Shown here piece after piece: positions 45,362-59,207 of a stretch of DNA of 64,000 bases. The notes under the pieces are model-generated. The model ran no database searches. It worked only from the letters and a program-made list of their open reading frames with translations, and had not been told where the DNA came from. Position 1 is the stretch's first letter; the number at the start of each line of letters is the position of its first letter. The translations under genes and the position numbers were made by a program. Origin of the DNA: Holtermannia corniformis (Eukaryota; Basidiomycota; Tremellomycetes; Holtermanniales); assembly GCA_001599935.1 (NCBI GenBank), contig BCIJ01000019.1, forward strand, positions 169,296-233,295, written 5' to 3'.

Positions 45362-46719
45362 ATGGGTCTCGAATCATGCATGCTCATGTGAGTAGCAGCA
45401 GCATCACAGCACCTCACTGACCGGTCACTCGGCAGCCTCGACAACTCGGAGTACATGCGGTCAGTCTCTCCCGCCGAACCAACCCACGAAAGGCTTGGTA
45501 CTGACTCACGGTGGATAGCAATGGTGACTTTGCTCCCACACGCTTTCAGTCGCAAGCACAGGCCGTCAGTACCGTGTTCACCAGCAAGACGAACAGCAAT
45601 GCCGAGAGTGCAGTCGGTCTCATGACCATGGCCGGCAAGGCGTGAGTATGAGCTGAAGTCGGTCGGACTCTGCTTGTCAAAGCAGGGCACCAGCCAGCAC
45701 AGTAGCTGACTACCCACACAGCCCGCAACTACTCGTTACACCCACCGGCGATATTGGCAAACTGCTCTCTGCCCTCGCTCGCGCCGAGATCGGTGGCACC
45801 GCCGACCTCGCGACCTCTGTCCAGATTGCCCAGTTGGCACTCAAGCACCGCGAGAACAAGAACCAACGCCAACGCATCGTCGTCTTTGTCGGCTCCCCCT
45901 TGACCGACAACCCCGAAACGTTGGTCCGGCTCGGCAAGAAGCTGCGCAAGAACAATGTCGTGATTGACGTCGTCACGTTTGGGGAAGAGGGCCAGGCGAA
46001 CGACGACAAGTTGAATGGGCTGGTCGATGCGGCGGGCGCGAACGAGTGGTATGCTGTGGTGATGAGGTTGGGTGTATGTATGGCTGACCATGGTCGTAGC
46101 CACTTGGTCTCGGTCCCTGCCGGTGTCGGACTGTTGAGCGACTCGATCCAATCATCACCGATTCTGTTCGATCCAGAACAACCAGGCCACAGCGGAGTTG
46201 CCGGTGGAGGCGACGACCACCCAATGGGCGACTTGGACCCCAACATGGACCCAGAGCTAGCAATGGTCAGTCGCAATCTGTGACGAGCAGAGCGGCGCGC
46301 TCTGCCAGGTCATCAAGACTGTACTGACATCGACCCAGGCGATTCGAATGTCACTCCAAGAAGCCGCCGAACGCACTCAAAGAGAGGCAGCCGCCTCCGC
46401 TTCCGGTTCCACCTCTGCTCCAGCTCCAGCCCCCACTACCACCGCACCAGCCCAACAAACAGCCGCTCCAAACCTCCCCCCAACTCTGACCGAACCGCTC
46501 TCGAACCCACTCGACGCCTCGGTTGCCCAAGCGCCCGGCGACGACGAAGATGAAGAGCTACAGCGCGCTCTGGCCCTCTCGCGCGGTCAAGGCCAAGGCG
46601 GGGACGTCGACATGCTCCAAGACGAAGATGAGGACGAGGACGAGGCGATCGCGAGGGCGATCGCTATGAGCATGGAGAACCCAGACGGTCAAGGCCAGGG
46701 CGAGGCGGAGAAGAAGTAG
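45362..46719 (+). CDS. RPN10: 26S proteasome regulatory subunit RPN10, 348 aa
   Basis: Six exons: 45362-45387, 45436-45459, 45519-45641, 45722-46048, 46100-46265, 46339-46719. It is a ubiquitin receptor of the proteasome. The N-terminal von Willebrand A domain shows 'LDNSEYMRNGDFAPTRFQSQ', 'VGLMTMAGKAPQLLVTPTGD', 'RIVVFVGSPL' and 'VVIDVVTFGE'. The C-terminal half carries ubiquitin-interacting motifs: 'DPELAMAIRMSLQEA' (across the last intron), 'DEELQRALALS' and 'EDEAIARAIAMS', giving three UIMs in an Ala/Pro/Thr-rich background with acidic spacers. Exon 2 is 24 nt. The ending is Glu/Lys-rich. Confidence 0.95.
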
Positions 46720-46850
46720 TAGCGCATGTATTGTGATGATACGACGACTATGGACGTCGCTGGCTCGACCAGAGCTGATATCACCATTCAACCTTCCTTA
46801 TTGCTGCTTGGCCAGCGACTTTCGGGCAGCGTGTAGTCTATACTGGGAAG

Positions 46851-46856
46851 TATATA
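46851..46856 (+). promoter_or_regulatory. TATA box of tiny gene E
   Basis: TATATA lies 82 bp before the ATG at 46933, the same spacing as for tiny gene D. Confidence 0.45.
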
Positions 46857-46932
46857 GCACGCACGCTAGCGACGCTCATCACTATTCTTTCATTGTACAA
46901 TCAGTCTGGCGCAAGATCACCAGTGTACAAAC

Positions 46933-47133
46933 ATGAGCCCACCGAGAAGAGCTCGCGCTCAAACTGCTGAGAAGCGCTTGAGAGGAGAGAGGTACGGAGT
47001 TTGCAGCATAAACCCAGAGGAGCTGACTTATCTGACAGATGAGACTCTCAGGCTCATGATCGCAATCCGCACAGACACAAGTAACGCTAGTGCCTGTCCC
47101 TACCGCATAGCGAGCTCATCCGCGCGAGAGTGA
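46933..47133 (+). CDS. Tiny gene E, 66-aa unknown protein
   Basis: A single open frame starts MSPPRRARAQTAEKRLRGER, a strongly basic beginning. An optional in-frame intron (GTACGG..ACTCAG, 46993-47052) would leave 46 residues. There is no signal peptide or recognised domain. It lies between RPN10 and tiny gene F and shares with the tiny genes at the left end the pattern of a TATA box plus a very short ORF starting MS. This could be a short nuclear protein or a chance frame. Confidence 0.35.
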   Translation: MSPPRRARAQTAEKRLRGERYGVCSINPEELTYLTDETLRLMIAIRTDTSNASACPYRIASSSARE

Positions 47134-47328
47134 CATGAGCTACGAAGCGCCAACAAGTCTTTCCCATCACAGAAACCCCAGAAAACTCGAGCAAACGCTG
47201 TATGATTAGCGCTCGTTTGTTATACATAGTGTACGCATCTCTAGGGGATGACAGTGGACAACCATTATCCCTTGTCGCCTGTTGCCACAAAGGATATTTT
47301 GCGAAGGCCCATATCAGTCGCGCATGCG

Positions 47329-47332
47329 TATA
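47329..47332 (+). promoter_or_regulatory. TATA-like box of tiny gene F
   Basis: TATA within GCGTATATGAG, 58 bp before the ATG at 47387, the same spacing as tiny genes A and B. Confidence 0.35.
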
Positions 47333-47386
47333 TGAGACCTCCTCATCGCATTTCTACACCCTACTTTGACCACCAACACAGCCTAC

Positions 47387-47608
47387 ATGTCTACTGGCAA
47401 TAGCTCGCAGCAGTCTCTCGGGGCGAAAGTGCTTAGCGTCTTTCGTGCGCACGAACCGACGCAAAACGAGCGGGATCTCAACTTCGCCCGAGAGAAGATG
47501 ATCACACTCATGGAAACCTCCTTGGGAAACTCTTACCTGGCAACCGAAACGCAAAACGAGATCAACAGGCTTGAGAATGCCGTCAAAGAGGAGAGAAAGT
47601 CCAGGTGA
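47387..47608 (+). CDS. Tiny gene F, 73-aa helical unknown protein
   Basis: A single open frame (an in-frame ATG at 47366 is also possible) encodes MSTGNSSQQSLGAKVLSVFR followed by a highly charged, probably helical body (NERDLNFAREKMITLMETSL; ETQNEINRLENAVKEERK). The heptad-like spacing of Leu/Ile in the second half could form a short coiled coil. It has no signal peptide, membrane segment or known domain. The Ser/Gln-rich opening and 71-73 aa length echo tiny genes A-C. It is the most protein-like of the set by composition. Confidence 0.55.
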   Translation: MSTGNSSQQSLGAKVLSVFRAHEPTQNERDLNFAREKMITLMETSLGNSYLATETQNEINRLENAVKEERKSR

Positions 47609-48087
47609 TCGAGACTATGCAGACTATGCACCCGGTGTATTATGTACTGCATGATGCCGGTAACGAGCCGGGAGTACCTCTTCGTCAGGTCGCAGCTATG
47701 AACTTCTCCCCAGGTTATTTGGTTTAGATCGTAATACACCTAGTCATTGTCCAACCACTGCTAGTGCACTCGAGGCCGAGACACGCCTGTCAGCCGCACC
47801 TAACTGAGGATTTGAACGACTAATGTGCTGTATATGCACAGGTGCAAGCTATACCTCGGTATATCTCTGCTGCCCAAGTCCAAAGGTACCTCTGTACGCT
47901 CTTCACAATAGACAACTCACTCGTGATAAGCTCATGCGTTTGACCTCTCCTTGCCACTCGTCGTGTTCGTGTTGCTCGCAATGCAGCGAGCGGCTAAACT
48001 CGGTCCTGAGCGACCTCAGGCACTATGCTTGCTAAAGTCTTAGACGTGATGACTGGATAGGCCTCGCACTCGTCATAAAGATACATT
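47609..48087. other. Intergenic, no gene recognised
   Basis: 479 bp between tiny gene F and the convergent end of MRPS29. A Cys-rich frame at 47823-48035 has no promoter or family support and was not annotated. Confidence 0.45.
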
Positions 48088-50123
48088 TCACGCATGCAGA
48101 TCACCCTTCCAACCCCTCGCGAGCTCCGCAGCGTTCCCAGCGCCCGCCACGTACGCGCCAATAAAGCTCTCATTCGACGCTATGAGCTGTATCAGCAGTC
48201 GTGATCCGTCCAAGACGCAGTGAGCGACTCACGCTGAACCCATCCCTTCCTCGTCCAGCTCTCAAACATGCCTGCGGCTTCATCGACCGCCAATTCGCCC
48301 ACGCGGACGGCCGTCAATGCTTTGGCGTTGTCGTGATGCTGTGGCTCGATCCGGTCATATGGCGTCACGGGGCGGTCCGTAGCCTCGCCTAGTTGAACTA
48401 GCAGGCTGGTGCTAGGCTTGAGTGTCGGGTTTGAAGTGCTGAGAGCGCCTAGTATCGCGCCGCGCGAAAGGGAACGCGCACCAGTGATGTATGAGAGGAA
48501 GAGGGCGGGAGTCGAAAGGTGGTATGATTCCAGCGGAGAGTTGTCCGTGGATCGGTACTCGGATCGTTGAAACAGTGCTTGGAAGTCGTCGATCGCAAAC
48601 AGGACGGGGAACTCGGTCTGCTCGGCGAGCTTGCTTAATACGTCTTCCAATATCCGAACGGACGACCCGAGGTCTTTGGCGCCCTTCTCGACGCTGGCTG
48701 TCAACCCGAGCTTTCCCAATGCCGCGGCGTTGGCGGCGCTTAGCTGTGACAGCAAAGAGGCGGCAAGCGCAGGCTGGTTGAAGCGCTTGTGCTCGGCATC
48801 GTATTCGTACGGTGAAGACGAGTTGATCCAGTCTTGCGCTGCGAGGCGTCAGCGCTAGCTCGGGCTATTGCTCATGCTCCAGAGAAGGCCGAGATTACGA
48901 TCATGACAGTCGAACCATTTCAACGGCTATGACTGCGGAGGGCAGGTGCTACGCAGGCGGTAGGGATTGCGTGTACACGCAATCCAACTAGCCAGCATAA
49001 CACAACTCCATCCGCTGAACATATAGCGGTGTGCGAACTAGACCAGCCTGCTAGAACGCCGTGCACGCTGTGGCCACGCCACAACTCGTTAAGACGATAA
49101 AAGCAGAGCACGAACACCTCAAACAGCCGATAGCAACAACAAATCTTCCCTGCCTCGTAAGAGCCCGTACCCCCTGTAACGTCGGGGCCGCTCGAATATA
49201 AACAGGGACCCAGCCAGCCGTATGTTTTGATGGACGGCCAGCGGCCAGGCTGCAATGTGCCCTCGGTACGCCTGAGCGTCCACGTCTGTGCCTTGAGAGC
49301 GGTACAGGCGTGGGTTGTTGAGGGGTGGATGGATAGGTTGGACGGATGGAATGGGAATATAGGGAAGAACAGGACAAACCTTTTGGAACGTATAGAACCA
49401 CCCAGTCTGATGCTAGGCAGTAGCTTACGGCTTGGTAGAGGAGAGTGCTCTTGCCGTTGCCTTTTGAGCCCGCTGCGATATTGATAAGCGACTGCTATAC
49501 GGTCGAGGCGATTCGAGTACGCACTGAGGACCAAGCGCTCGCCCTTGGCGGCCTCGAGCCGATCGACGAGATCAACAGTCGCCTGACGGACGACGGTCGT
49601 TGGCGCGCCGCCGTGTTTGAACTCGCGTGCTAGACGAGCGGGCTGACCAAAGACTGAAAGGGAGCGAACGAGGTCGGGTGGGATGACGGCGGGTCGACCG
49701 ACATTGGCAGGTGTGATAAATTCCTATAGTACCATCAGTCCTTGTGAGTGACCTCAAGACGCAAGTACGGCTCAAGCGACATACGGGGTGTAGACGTGGC
49801 AGACTCGACAAATCCGGTGTATCGCGAATCAAATCGGATCGCACAGACGCCAACAGCGCCGCCTACGATTCATCAGCCATCCACCCAAAGAATTCACAGC
49901 ATGTTGAACGAACATCCGGTCGTCCACCTCCACGCTTGGACCCTGCGGCTTTGCCTTTGCTAAAGTTGCCGCTTTGCTGTTTCTTCAACGCTGGTTTGGC
50001 GGCACTTTTGCCCTTTGCCGCTGCGGCAGAGCATGCTGAAGCACTGAATGGTCGCGCTGTGATGCGAGATGAGGATGCGACTGCTGTGATTGCACCTCTG
50101 CACAGTGGGGACGAGCACGGCAT
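48088..50123 (-). CDS. RSM23: Mitochondrial small ribosomal subunit protein mS29 (DAP3 family), 430 aa
   Basis: Six exons (minus): 50123-49914, 49862-49785, 49723-49532, 49494-49380, 48838-48233, 48179-48088. mS29 is a GTP-binding mitoribosomal protein. The start has a targeting-type N-terminus (ITARPFSASAC, then Lys/Gly-rich). Further motifs are 'RLHPEFITPANVGRPAVIP', the P-loop 'AAGSKGNGKSTLLYQAV', 'WVVLYVPK', 'SSSPYEYDAEHKRFNQPALA', 'VLFAIDDFQALF' and the C-terminal 'SNESFIGAYVAGAGNAAE', all as expected for DAP3/MRPS29. Intron 3 is only 37 bp, while intron 4, just after the P-loop exon, is 541 bp. Divergent from NOP53. Confidence 0.88.
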
Positions 50124-50311
50124 TGCGGCGAGAGCTCTCAACCGCGCGCAGGCAGGGTCAGTTTGGTGGAAAGTGGAATAATCGGGATTAAACTAAAACA
50201 AACGTGCAAAAGAATAATCAGCGTTGGTGGCGTGGCGAGCGATCACGTGATGCTGGGATTTTGGGTCGACCGGTACGCCGAGATGATTGCGGTCGGCAAG
50301 TTCTATACAAG

Positions 50312-51955
50312 ATGGCACCCTCCAAGCTGGCAAAGGCGTCGTCGAGTACGGCCTCAGCAGCCTCATCGTCCCGCACAGGCGGTACCAAGGGTAAAGCAAA
50401 GGCAATCATTGGCGCTCCGTCCCAACCGAGTCAAAAGACTCGCAAAGGCAAGAAGGCATGGAGGAAGAACATCGACATTGCAGATGAGGAGATTGCGCTC
50501 GAGGAGGCGAGAGAGGAGGAGCGTATAACTGGGTGAGTGGATCCGAGCTGTGGAGCAATACCTGAACAAGACTGATGCGAGTAGCGGCAAGCTCTCCTCG
50601 AAAGGAAATGACGACCTGTTCATGGTCGACACGGTTGGCGATGCGGATGGTAAGTGGCTATCACGCTTGTGGAGACGAGCGCTGACATGCTTAGTCGCCA
50701 AATCACTACGCAAGACGAAACAGCCCCTGCGCTCGCTCGCCGTGCTACAGGAACGCTCCGCCGTGCCCTCAATCTTCAGCAAATCGCAGAAAGCACGCAC
50801 CAACCCGAAGCGGGCCGATGCCAAAGTGACTCGCTCAGAGCGTGACAGGCTGCTCCGCCTCGCGCGCAAGGGCGACGGGAGTGAAATGAGCACTGCGCTG
50901 TTGACAGCCAGGAGGCCGGATGAGTCACTGCACGATGTTTGGGGCGCACAAGCACCAACACCGCAGCCTGAAGGCGGGTTTGGCGCCGAAGCGATGGAAG
51001 TCAGGAAGCCAAAAGCGCCGATCACGATCCAGCGGCAACGAGCGCTCTATGAGCGTGAGCAGCTGCGTGCTGGGCGCGCCACGGAGCTGCCGAGCGCCGG
51101 CGTGTCGTATAACCCAACGGTCGAGGCGCACAGGCAGTTGCTCGAGCTGGCGATTGAGGAGGAAAAAGAAAAGTTGAGGCGCGAGGGCTTGGCCGAGAAC
51201 CGGATCAAGGATATGGGAGACGTGATTGCTGCGCGCAAGAAGGAACAGCTCGAACGCAGCTGGGCAGACGCGATGGAGGGTGTGGCAGAGGGGATGCGAG
51301 TCGGCCCAGGCGAGGTCGAGCCTGATGCCGAAGCCGATACGGACGATGGCGCTGACGCCGCGCCCTCGCGCCAACAACCCGGTCGGAAAACCCAAGCGCA
51401 GCGCAACAAGGCCATTCGGCTACGCGAAGCCAAACGCCTCCGCGCACTCGAAGAGACGAACCGCAAACTGCACAAATCGATCGCGCGCGTCCCCGACTTT
51501 ACGAAGACGATCGACTCGACGCTGAGTGCGCGAGAGCAGGCCAAGCAGTTGAAGGCGTTGGTCGAGAAGGAGCGCGCGAGGCGACGATTGGAAGGCGGGG
51601 AGAAGATTGGGAAACATAGGGTTGTCAAGCGGGATATCGCCGTGCAGCTTGGTGAGGATTTGGCGGAGAGTCTGAGGCAGGTCAAGGTGGGTTTCCTACG
51701 TTTGAAGTTAGACACTGGCTGATGAGAATAGCCTGAAGGTAACCTCTTCCGTGATCGGTTCTTGTCGCTCCAGCAGCGCGCGCTCATTGAGCCACGCGTA
51801 CCGCAACTGTCAGTCCCTTTTCTGTCCTCTGCTTGCGACCACCGAGCAATCTCGCACACTGTCCGCAACGCAGCGCTGACACCCTCTCTAGGCCCAAACG
51901 CCGCGTCATCCGAGAAAAGGAGTACGAAAAGTTTGCGTGGAAGCGGTTCGTGTAG
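50312..51955 (+). CDS. NOP53: Ribosome biogenesis protein NOP53, 472 aa
   Basis: Five exons: 50312-50532, 50585-50649, 50695-51686, 51732-51808, 51892-51955. NOP53 works in 60S assembly and recruits the exosome helicase MTR4 during 5.8S maturation. Seen: 'KGKKAWRKNIDIADEEIALE' at the start (the conserved GKKAWRKN block), 'DDLFMVDTVGDA', 'AGVSYNPTVEAHRQLLELAI', 'RKTQAQRNKAIRLREAKR', 'EKIGKHRVVKRDIAVQLGED' and a basic end 'KRRVIREKEYEKFAWKRFV'. This series is diagnostic for the NOP53/GLTSCR2 family. Most of the rest is Lys/Glu/Arg-rich helix. Confidence 0.93.
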
Positions 51956-52190
51956 ACTGTACGTGTTGAGCTTGGTCGTAGGGAGTATGCATTGCATCGT
52001 CGAGGCGAAGAGTAGCAGGTGCCACTGAAGTGATTTTGGTTCCGTTGGTTGGGATGACGATTGGCGGATGGCAACAGGAATAGTAAAGACAACGACGGCG
52101 GCGGCGGCGGCGAGATCACTGCGACTGTAAAGGCCCGCCCTGCCTGCTTGTATAGCCAAGGTCGAGAGAAAGAACGATACGTCGCTCGAA

Positions 52191-55100
52191 ATGGCGAGCC
52201 ATTCCGAGGCCCTTCTGGCCGACTTGCACCCCCCGCCAGCAACAAAGTCGTCCGCCCTGTCGTGGCTCTACCTAACCCTCACCGCTCTCGTCGCATTCGC
52301 GCTAGAGCGAGGGTACAAAAGCTTGCAACGTGCGAGCCGGAAGCGCTCATGGGAACTGTATGTCGCTCCTTTGCCCCCTCCCTTGAGCTGACGCTGCTGC
52401 GCGCAGGGATCAACGTCGACGCCATGGGATCCCAGATGACGATAAGAGGCCGTTCAAGATTGCGCATCGGGACGCTGCGGCGCGTGAGAGAAAGCAGGCT
52501 GAGGCTGTAGAGGCCGAGGCGGGGCGCAAGAGGGAGGAGGAGCGGATAAAGAGGGAAGAGGAGCAGAAGAAGGCTTTGGAGAGGGAGTGGGAAAGGGTGC
52601 ACATAGACGAGAGGGAGAGAGACGATAGGGGACGATCGAGGAGGGGTAGGCCTGGGCCATGTGAGTACGGGAAGGTTTTGCTCGAAAGGAGAGGCTCAAG
52701 TTATAGTAGTGTCGACCGCTGTTAGGCAAGATGCGCAGCAGCAACAGCAGCAGCAATATTTGCCTCTACCTTCGCCTGCACCCTCGTCACTTACAACGCC
52801 CAACTTTCCGGGTGCAATGCCCAAGTCACCTCGGGGGTCGGGGGCTCAGCCACCACAACAATCGCAGCCAGAGATGCGCGAAGTGGACAGACCGGCGCCC
52901 AACCAGACGTCGCGCAAGCGTACACATGCTGATGAGAACTCTGATCACGACCAAGACGAGGACGGCCCGAGCTCACAGCGGCGTAGAGTAGGTCTCGAGC
53001 CCATCGGCCCATGCTACATACTAACTCTGCAAAAGGTAGACGCCCCTCGTGGAACAAAGCGAGGCGCAGACACCGACGAGTCTGACGAAGAGTCTGAGAA
53101 CCGTACGATTGCCCACCGGGCAAAGATTCGTGCAGGCAAGCGACGTCAGATCAGCCCTGCGTCCGATCACGATGAAGCGCCCGAGATGGATGAAGACGAC
53201 GAAGACGATTCGTATCAGCCTTCACAGGACAACGATGCACAGGACGACGACGAGATGGGCTCGACTGTAGACTCGGAACCAGACGATGAGGCAATGGACG
53301 AAGATCCGCAAGAATCTTCTACGACGCCTCGTAGGCCCGCGCCACAGGACAAGGGCAAGAAACGGCTCTTGGACGACGTCGATGCCGATTCGACCGTAAG
53401 CCGATCAGGAGGCAGACTCCGTGCCGATCGCAAACGCCGCAAGAACCACGACGAGCGTGAGGTCCAAGCAGCCGACGAGCGATTCAATGCCTCGTCGGAT
53501 GACGACATGGCGAAGCGACGACCGTCGCGCAGGCCGCCTCGGACGGCGCGACCTGCACGGCGCCCGGCTCAACCTACGCCTCTTGAACGACGCGAGTCAC
53601 AAATCGAGCGCAAACCGGGAGACGAATGGACGGATAAAGCGGGCTTAAAATGGAAATGGGGCGAAGACGGGCACAAGCGTCGCAGTGTTGCCGTCAAGGA
53701 GGTTCGCAAGCGGTACGATATGGTGCGTGCGACGGAAGTCGTGCAGTCTCGTACTGATGATATCTTAGCCCAAAGACTCAAAGCATCCCGACGCAAACGT
53801 CACGTTAGTGACTTCAAAAACACATCTAATCGTTTACAGGGCTGATCTATGCGCAGAATGCAAGTGCTTGTTGACAAGTGGCTTACTGAGGGCGAGTATG
53901 AAGCCGCGCGTGCCGCACGCAAGCTTGCATGGCAATCTGAGGAAGAGGAGGCGGCCAAGCCAGATCACGCCAAGGCTGTACGTGGACCGGAATATTCTCG
54001 CATGCTCGGGCTAATGCTTCAGGCTGTACCTACTCGCAAGTCGCTCTACCACCTCACTGGATCGGTACACCCCTTGCGCGCATCAACGTCAATGGCCTCT
54101 CTCTCGAGCCGAATCGGTCGGAACGTCACGCCGCTACGACGATCATACATGACCTCTGGCTCGCTCTCAGGCCTCGCCGACTCGGGATCGTCCGCACCAA
54201 ACTCACCGGCCGAGTCGTCATTCGGGCTCTCGGCGAGTCACAGCCGACCGCGCTTGGCAACACCGATGCGCGGCGCACTTGGTTCCTCGGTCGCCCGAAA
54301 GCCGCTGACGGACGGAGAGCGCAAGCAGCGTGAAGCGGACCTCGTCAAGAAGCTGACGCAAGCCGACAAGCCGTCCGCGCCCGAACCGGCGCCGACTACT
54401 CCATCCGTTACCGCTGCTGCAACCGGGTCCGCGCCTGCACCCGTGGCGGCTTCTTCATTCTCGTTTGGTACCGCGGCCGCCGCCCCTGCCGCACCCGAGA
54501 AGAAAGGTGAGACGACTTTGTCGAACCCGCCAACATTCAGCTTTGGCGTCACTCCGGCCAAAGCCGATGCGGCCACGGCGGCCGCGCCCGCTACCACGAC
54601 TCCGACGTTCAGCTTCGGTGCGAGCAAAACCGAGACGACAGCGGAAAAGCCAGCAGCCTCCTTCTCCTTTGGCGGCAGTTCGACCGCTCCTGCTGCACCC
54701 GCAGTCGCCACTGCTTCAGCCGCAGCGCCACCGACATTTTCCTTTGGCGCATCCGCTGCCAAGCCTGCTTCCCCCGCAACTGCAGCGGTGCCGGTGCCGG
54801 GTCCCGCCGCGACCCCGTCTTTCTCTTTTGCCGCTAATTCTCCGGCTGCGGCTCCCGACAAGACTTTCACATTCGGTGTGGCGCCCACGTCTACCGGTCC
54901 ACCCTCCGCCCCAGCGCCTACCACCGCTCCGGCGGCTGCAACGGCCCCGTCGTTCAGCTTCGGAACATCAGCCGCTCAGCCAGTCAAACCAGCGCCGACA
55001 ACCAGCTTCTCCTTTGGTGCATCGTCTGCACCCGCCGCATCCGTCGCTCCCGCCCCGACTTTCAGCTTTGGCGGTGGCGGGTCGACGACCGCCCCTGTTC

Positions 55101-55294
55101 CAGCGAGTCCCGCGGCCACCCCACCTTTCTCCTTTGGTGCTGCTGCATCACCTGCCGCGCCCACCCCTGCCCCTGCCCCGGGTGCGACACCTGCCCCAAC
55201 GTTCAGCTTCGGTGCCGGAGACGCTACTTCGGGCGGCTTTAGCTTCGGAAGCGGCGGCAGCACAGGCAAATCATTCACTTTCGGGAAAAAGTAG
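52191..55294 (+). CDS. FG-repeat nucleoporin with N-terminal transmembrane segment, 952 aa
   Basis: Six exons: 52191-52357, 52407-52660, 52710-52987, 53036-53722, 53769-53803, 53857-55294; the introns (46-53 bp) all keep phase. Residues 22-38 are a single hydrophobic helix (ALSWLYLTLTALVAFAL) followed by basic residues (RASRKR), then a charged coiled coil, a Gln/Pro-rich stretch, an acidic region, and a conserved-looking block with 'GLKWKWGEDGHKRRSVAVKE' and 'DKWLTEGEYEAARAARKLAW'. From about residue 674 to the end there are 13-14 FSFG/FTFG-type motifs in Ala/Pro/Thr spacers. FG repeats form the permeability barrier of the nuclear pore. A membrane anchor plus FG tail is the POM121 layout of vertebrates; yeast NUP1/NUP60 are anchored by amphipathic helices instead. 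The 48-bp third intron could be retained in frame. Confidence 0.8.
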
Positions 55295-55354
55295 TGATTC
55301 GGCATGTCATGTATCTTAGGCATATGCATCTTGCAACCAGATCTCTCAATCTCG

Positions 55355-57332
<1,978 letters not shown>

Positions 57333-57451
57333 TGGGCTGCAACAGAGAGTGAGCGCATCAGTGGTCAGGAAGCTGCGTCCTATGATTGGGCTTCAGTCCA
57401 TACAGGGGTCAGTCCTGGTTACAACCTCGTATTGATACAAAGCAAATTGCA

Positions 57452-58904
<1,453 letters not shown>

Positions 58905-59207
58905 GTTGTTGACGGAGCTGACGTTGCCCGGTGTTTAGACCTCTTCAGCATTCCCATTCGGACCGATGACGCTGACCAATGGTAGATCAATCGTCGTCGT
59001 GCTCATTGCACATTCGACGATCAAGCAAACTCCACGAACCACGCCGTAATAACAAGAGTATCATGGCTATACTTACTAGGTCTGCGATCAGATCGAGACC
59101 TCCATGTCGAAGACAAGAGACAGGTGAATATCTGTGTACGTTAACTCATCACATTCCTCATTTGCCATCGGTATCCACATTCGTCATTGTTCGCAAGTCT
59201 CGGTCGT
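58905..59207. promoter_or_regulatory. Upstream region of GMER
   Basis: 303 bp between the kinase-like gene's end and the GMER start; presumably the GMER promoter. No element recognised. Confidence 0.35.

Noticed and set aside
47823..48035. Cys-rich 70-aa frame
   Set aside because: No promoter, intron, signal peptide or recognised cysteine pattern; composition fits chance.
53804..53840. Short acceptor at 53840 in the nucleoporin
   Set aside because: It brings a TGA into frame immediately; the acceptor at 53856 keeps the conserved WLTEGEYE block in frame.
54465..55319. 284-aa Pro/Arg/Leu-rich frame
   Set aside because: Out-of-frame reading of the repetitive FG-coding exon.
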